NCBI GenBank assembly: GCA_016286055.1 | Contig: JAEERW010000012.1 | Span: 26,467 to 90,466 of the forward strand | Origin: Bacteroidales bacterium | GTDB lineage: Bacteria; Bacteroidota; Bacteroidia; Bacteroidales; UBA3824 | Reading direction: 5' to 3' | DNA: 64,000 nt | Part shown: positions 17,734 to 25,018 of the stretch, piece by piece | Layout of the letters: each line of letters opens with the position of its first letter | Position numbering within the stretch: the first letter of the stretch is position 1 | Made by a program: the position numbers and the translations under genes | The notes under the pieces: generated by a model | The model's input: the letters and a program-made list of their open reading frames with translations, nothing else | What the model was told of the DNA's origin: nothing | The model's database searches: none

Positions 17734-17771
17734 AAAAACTCCACTACACAAGGTTGCACAGCGGAGTTTTT
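17734..17771. terminator. Bidirectional terminator between AbiEii and the 73-residue gene
   Basis: AAAAACTCC (17734-17742) pairs with GGAGTTTTT (17763-17771) around a 20-base loop, between convergent genes. Confidence 0.6.
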
Positions 17772-17790
17772 GATAACAACTATTGGATAA

Positions 17791-18012
17791 TTAATCCAAC
17801 GCTCTGTAAGTAAAGTCGCCTTGATTACAACAGGCTTTCGTGTAGTCAAAACCATAAATACGCATATAGGCATCTTTGATTTCCGCAGCACCATTGTAAA
17901 ATGGCGAGGCAGTGTTGACTTTTGTGGTAACGGTAACTCTCATTTCAGGAGAGAGTATAGTACCATTGGTGCGTTTAATACGCTTTGGAATTATTTCAAA
18001 TATTCTTGACAT
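17791..18012 (-). CDS. Small conserved-looking protein of unknown function
   Basis: This 73-residue protein (MSRIFEIIPKRIKRTNGTI) is basic at the N-terminus, with a central TVTTKVNTASPFYNGAAEI and a cysteine pair KACCNQGDF near the end. No signal peptide or membrane segment. It lies 29 bases after the unknown membrane protein gene on the same strand and could be co-transcribed with it. I do not recognise its family. Confidence 0.55.
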   Translation of the reverse strand: MSRIFEIIPKRIKRTNGTILSPEMRVTVTTKVNTASPFYNGAAEIKDAYMRIYGFDYTKACCNQGDFTYRALD

Positions 18013-18041
18013 TGTAATATATTTTAATAACCATCACTATT

Positions 18042-19274
18042 TTAAAAGCCTAACGGACTTTGATAGTTAGTTCCGTTTTCTCTTTTTTCTGTTTCATATA
18101 TACTTTTATCATCGCTATTATTTTTCCATTCTCTAAACTTGTACAAATAACCGCCCATTAGTGCAAGAGTTATTATGATAGTCCACCATGGCAATGGTGC
18201 GATGATTGTTATCATTATTGCTGTAAAAATTGCGAAAAATCCGTACTGAAATATTTTTGCTCCACCACCAAATAACCCTGTACAATAATACCATGTCAAT
18301 GGAACGGTTAAAAACAGCCATCCCCAACCATTACGAAATGCTAAATAATTATAACCCAATGTAATTACAGTAAACACAACCTTGATAATAATAGGTATAT
18401 CTTCACTAAACGCCAAAACGTCTGATTGTTGCTTTAATAGACGTTCTTGTAAGTCTGATAATTGATTCACTAAATTGTTATCGTATGCTTTATTGTTTTT
18501 AATTTCGTTTAAATGCCGTGAATTACGTTCAATTTGTTGGAATAGATTAAAATAACTATTTGATAGTTTTACATATTTATTTACTTTCGCATGGTTCAAC
18601 AATATTTGCGATTCTTGTATTTCTTGATTTAACCATTTTAAATTCATTTCTGTTCGCTCTCTGGTAGCATCTTCGTTGATTTTTGCAATATACGAATAAC
18701 ATTCATTAAATATGGTATCTATTTGTGCTTTCAATTTACTTAATGCATCTTTTTGCCAATCTGTATATTTATGGGACACAAGGTTGGCATTATAATCGTT
18801 GCAAAAGTCTTTATGCATTTTAATAAGTTGTTGAAAAGCATTATCTCTCTGATAACTCTTCGCTGATGCTTTTATGTTATCAATCTGAGGTGGAGTTATG
18901 GATATTATTTTTAACAATTTATCTCGTAGTTTTGCAAATTCCTCATTCTCTGCCTCGTCTTCTGATACGCCATTGTCTTCTGTGTTATCAGTAAAGAAAG
19001 CCGAAAAAATCTCTGTTAGTTTACCTTCATCGAATCCCAAATTCGATGATATATGTGCAATTAACTCGTTAGCCTTATTAATATCGCATGTTTGAACTGC
19101 ATTTAATATATGTGCGCCGTAGTTTTCGGCATATATCTGTTTTAAGATATTTTTGGCGTAAGGCATATCTTCAAATGCCTGATAGTCGTCTAATAGGTTT
19201 ACGAACCTTGACTCTTTCAAGATTTCAATTCCGAAATCGTTGATTACTTTTTGTATTGCTACATCTAATTTCAT
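18042..19274 (-). CDS. Unknown protein with C-terminal membrane segments
   Basis: The start at 19274 (MKLDVAIQKVINDFG) gives 410 residues; the longer upstream reading is AT-rich and unconvincing. The N-terminal 100 residues look like a compact helical domain (ILKESRFVNLLDDYQAF, YAENYGAHILNAV). An acidic linker follows (NTEDNGVSEDEAENEEFAKL), then a long helical, coiled-coil-prone middle. Residues about 315-395 hold three hydrophobic segments (IIIKVVFTVITLGYNYLAF, GWLFLTVPLTWYYC, IFTAIMITIIAPLPWWTIII). The topology suggests a cytoplasmic N-terminus on the inner membrane. Family not recognised. Confidence 0.65.
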   Translation of the reverse strand: MKLDVAIQKVINDFGIEILKESRFVNLLDDYQAFEDMPYAKNILKQIYAENYGAHILNAVQTCDINKANELIAHISSNLGFDEGKLTEIFSAFFTDNTEDNGVSEDEAENEEFAKLRDKLLKIISITPPQIDNIKASAKSYQRDNAFQQLIKMHKDFCNDYNANLVSHKYTDWQKDALSKLKAQIDTIFNECYSYIAKINEDATRERTEMNLKWLNQEIQESQILLNHAKVNKYVKLSNSYFNLFQQIERNSRHLNEIKNNKAYDNNLVNQLSDLQERLLKQQSDVLAFSEDIPIIIKVVFTVITLGYNYLAFRNGWGWLFLTVPLTWYYCTGLFGGGAKIFQYGFFAIFTAIMITIIAPLPWWTIIITLALMGGYLYKFREWKNNSDDKSIYETEKRENGTNYQSPLGF

Positions 19275-19463
19275 TTCTTTAAATTTTAATGTTAGGATAT
19301 TGAGTTTTTTTCTATTAGAATTGATATGATTATTTGTCCATAACAAATAATCGTTATGGAGATAAATGCTTAATAATTAGGTTAAAATATATTTTTCTCA
19401 TACTATGCGCATTTTGAAGCCTTTGTTATCTGGTTTCAGGAGTACGGGCAATAGGCGGAGCAT

Positions 19464-19499
19464 AAAAAAGGCGTGGACTAACGACTTTATCCACACCTT
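19464..19499 (-). terminator. Terminator of the 6S-like RNA
   Basis: On the minus strand AAGGTGTGGA (19490-19499) pairs with TCCACGCCTT (19468-19477), followed by six T. Flanking bases can extend this stem (ACGGGCAAT with ATTGCCCGT on the two outer sides, 19444-19452 and 19512-19520), which would compete with the closing stem of the RNA. Confidence 0.75.
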
Positions 19500-19618
19500 A
19501 GGCTCCTGAGAATTGCCCGTTCTTACAGATAAGTCAAGCCCACGCTAATGCGCGAGCATTTACAGACTTATTCGTGTAAGAACATTTTACCATAAATTTT
19601 CTCAGGATTTAAGGTGTT
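19464..19618 (-). ncRNA. ssrS: Probable 6S-like RNA (ssrS)
   Basis: On the minus strand a rod-like fold can be drawn. The closing stem pairs 19610-19617 with 19493-19500 and 19599-19607 with 19504-19512. An asymmetric bubble follows (14-15 versus 6 bases), then an apical stem pairing 19576-19583 with 19519-19526 and 19565-19571 with 19529-19535, topped by AATGC-gcga-GCATT (19547-19560, + strand). This closing stem/bubble/apical stem layout is that of 6S RNA, which binds RNA polymerase. The 3' side runs into a terminator (19468-19499). A promoter at 19624-19653 places the start at the closing stem. Assignment is by architecture, not by recognised sequence; an attenuator of the downstream gene is the alternative. 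Confidence 0.55.
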
Positions 19619-19623
19619 TTCCG

Positions 19624-19653
19624 AATAAATAGCAAACGCTAAATTATTATCAA
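19624..19653 (-). promoter_or_regulatory. Candidate promoter of the 6S-like RNA
   Basis: On the minus strand TTG (19651-19653) is 19 bases from TATTTATT (19624-19631), an imperfect TAnnTTTG. The implied start near 19617 coincides with the first paired base of the RNA. Confidence 0.4.
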
Positions 19654-19782
19654 TATGTTATTTATCTATTTTGCAACGGTTGCCCGATGCTTTTTCCCAT
19701 TGTTTATGTTTTTAAGTTTTGGTAAAGGTACGAATAGATTTTTATAATGTCAAGCGTGGAGAAAAGTTTTTTTGAGAAATTT

Positions 19783-19880
19783 TATAATTCCCCAAACTTG
19801 CCATTTTTAGCCAACTTTGGGGAATTATAGTGTTATAATTCCCCAAAGTTTGTTTTTTTGGGCAACTTTGGGGAATTATA
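19783..19880. repeat. Two hairpins of a 17-bp inverted-repeat family
   Basis: TATAATTCCCCAAAGTT and its complement AACTTTGGGGAATTATA alternate: left arms at 19783-19799 (one change) and 19834-19850, right arms at 19813-19829 and 19864-19880, period 51 bases. Loops are T-rich. No gene start or promoter adjoins them directly. Confidence 0.9.
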
Positions 19881-19884
19881 AAAC

Positions 19885-19937
19885 AACGAAATCGGTCGCT
19901 AAGCCTCAATTTTTGATACTTAGCGACCGATTTCGTT
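19885..19937 (-). terminator. Perfect 19-bp inverted repeat after the EcsC-like gene
   Basis: AACGAAATCGGTCGCTAAG (19885-19903) is exactly complementary to 19919-19937 with a 15-base loop. On the minus strand it is followed only by GTTTTATAA, so it is a probable terminator with a weak U-tract. Confidence 0.6.
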
Positions 19938-19977
19938 AAAATGATTATTAGTTAATATACTGATTTTAAAATAAATG

Positions 19978-20697
19978 CTAAAAATTCTCAATCGCCCCTT
20001 CCTCATTGTACTTAATGAGTTTTTGCTGCATTGCAAGGGCGGATTTTTTGAAGCCGGAGTAGGTGAGACCGCCGGAGATTAAGCCACCAAGAAGGGGAAC
20101 CGCCTTGCCAAGGAGATTGGCCGCCGAACGTTTGGTGAGATTTTCGCCAAGCGAAGTAACTATCTTTTTGGCTACTTGAATGATAACGGTTTTCATAAGG
20201 TACTCGATAAATTCGCGTCCCGATTTTTTCCAAGCATTGTCGATAATGGTTTGCACCACCTTGTCGGTGTCGGAAACGCCAAGCATAAAGCCAAGACACA
20301 GAAGGACACTGCTCTGACGGTATTCGTCGTTGGTGTCGGCAAGTCCGTGAAAATTAACGCCGTATAGATAAGCCAACTTTTGCGACAGGGCAATGTAGTA
20401 GCCGAGATTTTGAGCAATGTCGGGAGCGGCAGCCACAAGTCCCCACGGACCACCGGGCAATCCCGCAGCAAACGAGAGTGCCGATGTTTGCCAAAGATCG
20501 TTGGTGATAATCTTGTCGGCAATAAAGTTTATCTCGTTTATACCGAGTGCCTTAACGGGATTTGAGAGAAACAAAGCCTGCTGAGCCTCGCTCGCATTTT
20601 TTTTGTAGTTGAAGAGCACGTTGCGAAGAAACGCCTCGCGGTTGATACGGGTTTGCGGATTGTCTACCGCTTTGAGAATTATTGATTTTATATCCAT
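19978..20697 (-). CDS. EcsC-like/DUF697-like protein
   Basis: Start at 20697 (MDIKSIILKAVDNPQTRINRE) gives 239 residues. Gly/Ala-rich amphipathic segments (SFAAGLPGGPWGLVAAAPDIAQNLG, QKLAYLYG, LLGKAVPLLGGLISGGLTYSGF) resemble EcsC and DUF697 proteins, which associate with membranes through hydrophobic hairpins. Function unknown in this family. It stands alone, divergent from the AraC regulator gene, sharing a 135-bp intergenic region. Confidence 0.55.
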   Translation of the reverse strand: MDIKSIILKAVDNPQTRINREAFLRNVLFNYKKNASEAQQALFLSNPVKALGINEINFIADKIITNDLWQTSALSFAAGLPGGPWGLVAAAPDIAQNLGYYIALSQKLAYLYGVNFHGLADTNDEYRQSSVLLCLGFMLGVSDTDKVVQTIIDNAWKKSGREFIEYLMKTVIIQVAKKIVTSLGENLTKRSAANLLGKAVPLLGGLISGGLTYSGFKKSALAMQQKLIKYNEEGAIENF

Positions 20698-20803
20698 AGT
20701 GCATAAAGTTTTATCGATAGTATAGTTGCAAATATAATCAAAAAATGTACTGAGGAGGATGGATTTTTTTGATAATTTTGTGCCGTAATTGGGCAAAAAT
20801 CAT

Positions 20804-20811
20804 TACATTTG
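20804..20811 (+). promoter_or_regulatory. -7 box of the AraC regulator gene
   Basis: TACATTTG, 22 bases before the ATG. A TTG at 20778-20780 is 23 bases upstream, slightly longer than usual. Confidence 0.45.
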
Positions 20812-20832
20812 TAGGAAAGAAAAAGGGCAAAT

Positions 20833-21834
20833 ATGTTTAAATCTATTGTAAAATGCGGGGACGCTAACCCCGTTTCTATGGTAATGCCGTCGGCGGGAGA
20901 TATCAAGGGCAATCCCGACACTATATTTTCTAACGAAATGACTATCCGCGACGGCTGTGCATTATCCACAAGGGTGGCTATCCACAACCAAACTTTGGTG
21001 ATGTACAATAGTTACTATGCCCGAAAGGCTTGCACGATAGAAAACAGCCGCACCGACCAAAAGGCTCTGGTGTTTTCGGTGATAACAAGCGGCAAAACTT
21101 GCGAGGTTATCAACGGACAGCAAGTAGAGCACGGCGTAGGGTCGGTGAATATGGGCATAATGTCGCCCGAAAGCATCCACATAATGCACCTTGCCGAGGA
21201 GTGCAGGTTTGAGAAAATTAGCGTTATGATGTCGGAATGTGATTACCAAAAGTACAACGAAATGTATCCGGTAATTTTTTCAGGATGGGCTAAGTACTTT
21301 GCAGAAGCCAAGCCGTATGTTAGCGAGGTAGACGATTCGGAGGGCAAAATTCTCGAAGCCGCCCGCGAACTGCAAAACTCAGTTTTTTCGCACTCTATTA
21401 ATCCGCATTACGTTGAGGGATTGATTGTTGAGTGCATAGTTAATTCCTACTACCGACGTCACCACAAACCTCTGCCCGATAGTTACTCCGTATGCCGCAA
21501 GATTTTTAAAGCCAGAGATGTGCTCACCGAAAATTTTCAAAACCCTCCTACCCTACGCGAACTTGCCGCATCTGTGGGCACCAACGAATGTACGCTCAAA
21601 AAGGTATTTAAACAGATGTTTTCGATAACGGTTTTCGACTATCTCAACGACCTGCGTATGAACAAGGCGGCACGTCTGCTTGCCGACGGCGACAGCGCAA
21701 TCAACGACATTGCCCAAGATTTGGGATTTTCGTCGCAAAGCCATTTTACCACCTCGTTTCGCAAACGTTACGGCCTCACTCCCAAAGAGTTTCGCGAAGG
21801 CAAACGCGAACTTATCGACCTAAAAGAAAAATAA
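20833..21834 (+). CDS. AraC-family transcriptional regulator
   Basis: This 333-residue protein has a C-terminal double helix-turn-helix: TLRELAASVGTNECTLKKVFKQMF, then INDIAQDLGFSSQSHFTTSFRKRYGLTPKEFR, the AraC signature. The N-terminal 220 residues have no recognised sensor domain but carry a cupin-like beta-rich stretch (VGSVNMGIMSPESIHIMHL). Neighbouring genes do not point to a clear target; the next gene on the strand encodes a small secreted protein with its own -7 box, and the glucuronate genes lie convergently beyond it. Confidence 0.92.
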   Translation: MFKSIVKCGDANPVSMVMPSAGDIKGNPDTIFSNEMTIRDGCALSTRVAIHNQTLVMYNSYYARKACTIENSRTDQKALVFSVITSGKTCEVINGQQVEHGVGSVNMGIMSPESIHIMHLAEECRFEKISVMMSECDYQKYNEMYPVIFSGWAKYFAEAKPYVSEVDDSEGKILEAARELQNSVFSHSINPHYVEGLIVECIVNSYYRRHHKPLPDSYSVCRKIFKARDVLTENFQNPPTLRELAASVGTNECTLKKVFKQMFSITVFDYLNDLRMNKAARLLADGDSAINDIAQDLGFSSQSHFTTSFRKRYGLTPKEFREGKRELIDLKEK

Positions 21835-21893
21835 AAAATAGATTTTTTAACCTTTTTTAAGAAATCACACAATAGCAATTATTTTTTTATAAC

Positions 21894-21901
21894 TACATTT
21901 G
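21894..21901 (+). promoter_or_regulatory. -7 box of the small exported protein gene
   Basis: TACATTTG, followed by an 86-base leader before the ATG at 21988. Confidence 0.45.
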
Positions 21902-21987
21902 CAATGTGGATAATAGGTTTTGTACGACACTGTCAACCATTTTTCACATTGTAATAAACATAATCTAATTAATTAAAATTAAAACAA

Positions 21988-22476
21988 ATGAAAAAACAAT
22001 TATTACTTATTATCGGTTTATTGCTGTCATTCAGCACTATATCACAAGCACAAAAAATTGCATCTGGTGCACTTGAAAATCTTGTAGGCAAAAGCAAATT
22101 TCAAATAGTGTTTGATTATTCTGGAACAAAAATCGGCAAAACCGATAAGACTGTTGACGACTTGCTCGCCAGCAAATCAAACTTTGCCAAAGACAAAGAG
22201 AAAGAGGAACGCTTTTTTATTGGCTCTGTTGAAGACGACACAAAAAGCCTTGCACAAGTAGCTAAAGACATTGAAAACCCCGATGCTATCATCACCATCG
22301 CATTAACTAGCATGAAAGACGATTTGGAAAAACCGCGTTTCAAAGCCATTATTGCTGACCCAAGCGGTTCTGAACTGGTTACTATCGAAGGTATTGAAGA
22401 AGAAGACTTCAATGATGCTGGACACACTTTTGGTGACTTTCTCCACAAACTGTTGAAAAAAGCAAATAAGAATTAG
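21988..22476 (+). CDS. Small exported protein of unknown function
   Basis: This 162-residue protein has an SPI signal (MKKQLLLIIGLLLSFSTISQAQ). The mature part is charged and contains LVGKSKFQIVFDYSGTKIGK, then ERFFIGSVEDDTKS and ITIALTSMKDDLEK, with a conserved-looking FGDFLHKLLKKANK end. Such DYSG/xxxGK proteins occur as secreted hypotheticals in Bacteroidales. No catalytic motif is seen. Confidence 0.7.
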   Translation: MKKQLLLIIGLLLSFSTISQAQKIASGALENLVGKSKFQIVFDYSGTKIGKTDKTVDDLLASKSNFAKDKEKEERFFIGSVEDDTKSLAQVAKDIENPDAIITIALTSMKDDLEKPRFKAIIADPSGSELVTIEGIEEEDFNDAGHTFGDFLHKLLKKANKN

Positions 22477-22500
22477 TAAATTCCAAACATTAATACATAA

Positions 22501-22530
22501 AAAAAGGGAGTTATTCAAACTCCCTTTTTT
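22501..22530. terminator. Bidirectional terminator between the exported protein and kdgK genes
   Basis: AAAAAGGGAGT pairs with ACTCCCTTTTT around an 8-base loop, between convergent genes. Confidence 0.85.
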
Positions 22531-22548
22531 TATATAAAAGCTAAATAC

Positions 22549-23583
22549 TTATCTACTAACCCTTCCTGATGCGTCGCCCGACATAAGTTTTTCAACTTCG
22601 GCAACGGATACGCGGTTGTAGTCGCCATAGATGGTATGTTTGAGGCACGATGCAGCAACGGCAAAGTTGAGGGCTTTTTGGTCGTCGCCGGTAAAGGTTT
22701 GAAGGCCATAGATTAAGCCGCCCATAAACGAATCGCCACCGCCTACACGGTCTACAATGTGAGTGATTTGGTATTCGGGTGATTTAAAGAGAGTTTTGCC
22801 ATCGTAGAGCACGCCTGCCCAATTGTTGTGGTTGGCATTGATGCTGCTGCGGAGTGTGGTGATAACTTTCTTGGCGTTGGGGAAACGTTTCATAATCTGC
22901 TGCGACACCGAAAGATATGCCTCGGCAACAACCTTTCCGCCTTCGATATTAACACCTTCGGGCTTAATGAGGAGGGCTTTTTCGGCATCTTCCTCGTTGC
23001 CAAGGATAACGTCGCAATATTTAACGAGTTCGGGCATCACCTCGTCGGCGCGTTTGCCATATTTCCAAAGGTTTTTGCGATAGTTGAGGTCGCAAGAAAC
23101 TGTTATGCCGAGTTCTTTTGCTACTTTGAGAGCCTCCAAGCAAACATCAGCTGCACCTTGCGAAATAGCCGGAGTAATGCCTGTCCAGTGAAACCAACCT
23201 GCGCCGTTGAAAACTTTTTTCCAATCTATCATTCCGGTTTTGATTTCCGAAACAGCCGAATGAGCACGGTCGTAAATCACCTTAGACGCACGGCTAACTG
23301 CACCAGTTTCAAGGAAATAGATACCGATACGGTCGCCACCGAAAATTACGTCGTTGGTGTCAACTCCAAAACCGCGAAGTTCGCGCAGGCACGCTGCTGC
23401 AATGTCGTTTTGGGGCAGACGGGTTACAAAACTAACGGGAATACCGTAGTTGGCAAGGCTTACTGCCACGTTGGCCTCGCCGCCGCCGAATGTGGCGTTG
23501 AAACTGCTCGACTGCAAAAACCTCTCGTATCCGGGCGCAGCCAAGCGGAGCATTATCTCTCCAAATGTTACTGTCTTTTTCAT
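22549..23583 (-). CDS. kdgK: 2-dehydro-3-deoxygluconokinase (KDG kinase)
   Basis: This 344-residue PfkB/ribokinase-fold sugar kinase has FGGGEANVAVSLANYG near the N-terminus and VDRVGGGDSFMGGLIYGL near the C-terminus, the latter holding the catalytic aspartate in GGGDSF. It phosphorylates KDG to KDPG, the last step before aldolase cleavage in hexuronate breakdown. KDG specificity is inferred from context with uxaC, exuT and uxuB. It is the last gene of a minus-strand run with the AlbA_2 protein and the SASA esterase (spacings 5 and 11 bases). Confidence 0.88.
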   Translation of the reverse strand: MKKTVTFGEIMLRLAAPGYERFLQSSSFNATFGGGEANVAVSLANYGIPVSFVTRLPQNDIAAACLRELRGFGVDTNDVIFGGDRIGIYFLETGAVSRASKVIYDRAHSAVSEIKTGMIDWKKVFNGAGWFHWTGITPAISQGAADVCLEALKVAKELGITVSCDLNYRKNLWKYGKRADEVMPELVKYCDVILGNEEDAEKALLIKPEGVNIEGGKVVAEAYLSVSQQIMKRFPNAKKVITTLRSSINANHNNWAGVLYDGKTLFKSPEYQITHIVDRVGGGDSFMGGLIYGLQTFTGDDQKALNFAVAASCLKHTIYGDYNRVSVAEVEKLMSGDASGRVSR

Positions 23584-23588
23584 TATAA

Positions 23589-25007
23589 CTAATTCTTATC
23601 TAATGTTTTATTAATATACTGTTTTCCTTTTTCGGTAAGATAATATTTCTGTGTAGGACTCTTGGGCGAATCAGGCTGCGTCATTGCTATCAAACCCGAA
23701 TGCAACGCAGGATTTAAGTAATCATATAAAAATGTAGGTCTATGAATTAAATCAAGACACAACATAATTTCACCCCTCGTCATTTTACCGTCAATTACAC
23801 TAAGCAACCTTTTTACTTGTTCGGTTACTTGTTCGGTTACTTGTTCGGTTACTTGTTCGGTCTGACCACTTACTTGGTCACTAACTTGGTCTCTCGGTTT
23901 AACTTTCCAAGCCGTAACAACAACTCCGCCAGACATCTGCTTCCATTCAGGGGCAGGCAGTCCATAGTCGGCAAACATTTTCATAACGCGGCGGATACCT
24001 GAGCCATATTTTTCTATTTCGCCCATCTCTTTGAAAATGTCGGCAATCTGCTTATTTCTTGGCAATGAGCGGTAATTATTTGTCATTAAATCATTTACCG
24101 AAATCTCTTCGGGAAGGACTCCGGGGTTGAAAAACTCAATACGGTCAGGAAATATCTTGACAATAGAATCGGCTGTGGAACGGTAATCGCGATGGACAAT
24201 CATATTCAATACAATCTCGCGAATTGCGTCCAAAGGATAATCCCAGCGTTGAATGTTCTCAGTTTGGTAAGGGACTATCTCGATTGCCATATTGATATGC
24301 TTTTTTACATAATCCATCACATCGTCCACCTGCGACACAAGGCAGTTTTTTAAACGCGAAGAATCCTTGATAATTATGCCGTCGGAATCCTGAAAAAATC
24401 CAAGTTCCACGGTTGTCATAATATCCTCGTGCGCCTTAAACAACAGATAGCCGCCAAAGGTGATGTTGTTGCCACTAAGGAAATCCTTTTTGCGCAAAAA
24501 ATCTGACGGCGACTCATCGATGGTAATGCCGCGCCGACGCATTTTATCGATACAAAACTGAACTTTGGCAAAATCAAGGTCGCTGATTGTGTGCTCATTG
24601 TCGATATAAAAGTCCCAACTTGAATTTTTGGTGCGCAATATCGCATTTGAAATTTCTAACACCGTCATCAAATGGTTGCTGTTGGTCTGACGGACATAAT
24701 AGCGGCCTTTTATGGAGACCGGCTTCACGGGATACTCCTGAACCGACAAAACCACAATTTTTTTACCCTCGTGGTCAACAACTTCCACATCGGGGATTAT
24801 CGACGGCTCGGTCTTCTGCTTAACATCGTTGAGCCATTTCTGAACAGTCTCTTTGCCCAACCTGACACCGCATACCGACCCGTCGTCGCCCATTCCTACA
24901 TAAACATTGCCGCCCTTGGCATTGGCAAACGCTACAAGGGCAACAATTACATCGTCGGAAAACGACTGCTTAAACTCAGTTTTAATATCCTCCTTTGTGG
25001 GCAGCAT
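23589..25007 (-). CDS. AlbA_2 (Schlafen-like) putative regulator with EQV repeats
   Basis: This 472-residue protein has an N-terminal AlbA_2/Schlafen-type domain (AFANAKGGNVYVGMGDDGSV). A RecG-like/HATPase_c_4 central part follows (LDAIREIVLNMIVHRDY, IEFFNPGVLP, GSGIRRVMKMFADYGLP). A linker of short EQV repeats (TEQVTEQVTEQV, about residues 380-400) precedes a C-terminal winged helix. Bacteroidota members are annotated as transcriptional regulators or RecG-like, but the biochemical role is unproven. It lies inside the esterase-kdgK run, so it may regulate hexuronate use; this is inference. Confidence 0.8.
   Translation of the reverse strand: MLPTKEDIKTEFKQSFSDDVIVALVAFANAKGGNVYVGMGDDGSVCGVRLGKETVQKWLNDVKQKTEPSIIPDVEVVDHEGKKIVVLSVQEYPVKPVSIKGRYYVRQTNSNHLMTVLEISNAILRTKNSSWDFYIDNEHTISDLDFAKVQFCIDKMRRRGITIDESPSDFLRKKDFLSGNNITFGGYLLFKAHEDIMTTVELGFFQDSDGIIIKDSSRLKNCLVSQVDDVMDYVKKHINMAIEIVPYQTENIQRWDYPLDAIREIVLNMIVHRDYRSTADSIVKIFPDRIEFFNPGVLPEEISVNDLMTNNYRSLPRNKQIADIFKEMGEIEKYGSGIRRVMKMFADYGLPAPEWKQMSGGVVVTAWKVKPRDQVSDQVSGQTEQVTEQVTEQVTEQVKRLLSVIDGKMTRGEIMLCLDLIHRPTFLYDYLNPALHSGLIAMTQPDSPKSPTQKYYLTEKGKQYINKTLDKN
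23814..23864 (-). repeat. In-frame 12-bp coding repeat
   Basis: Four near-identical 12-base copies (TTGTTCGGTTAC on the plus strand) encode repeated T-E-Q-V units in the AlbA_2 protein. Multiples of three keep the frame, so copy-number change would alter only linker length. Confidence 0.85.
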
Positions 25008-25018
25008 CTACAAAACTA

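Noticed and set aside
22828..23592. 254-codon plus-strand frame
   Set aside because: Antisense to kdgK, which has full PfkB motifs.
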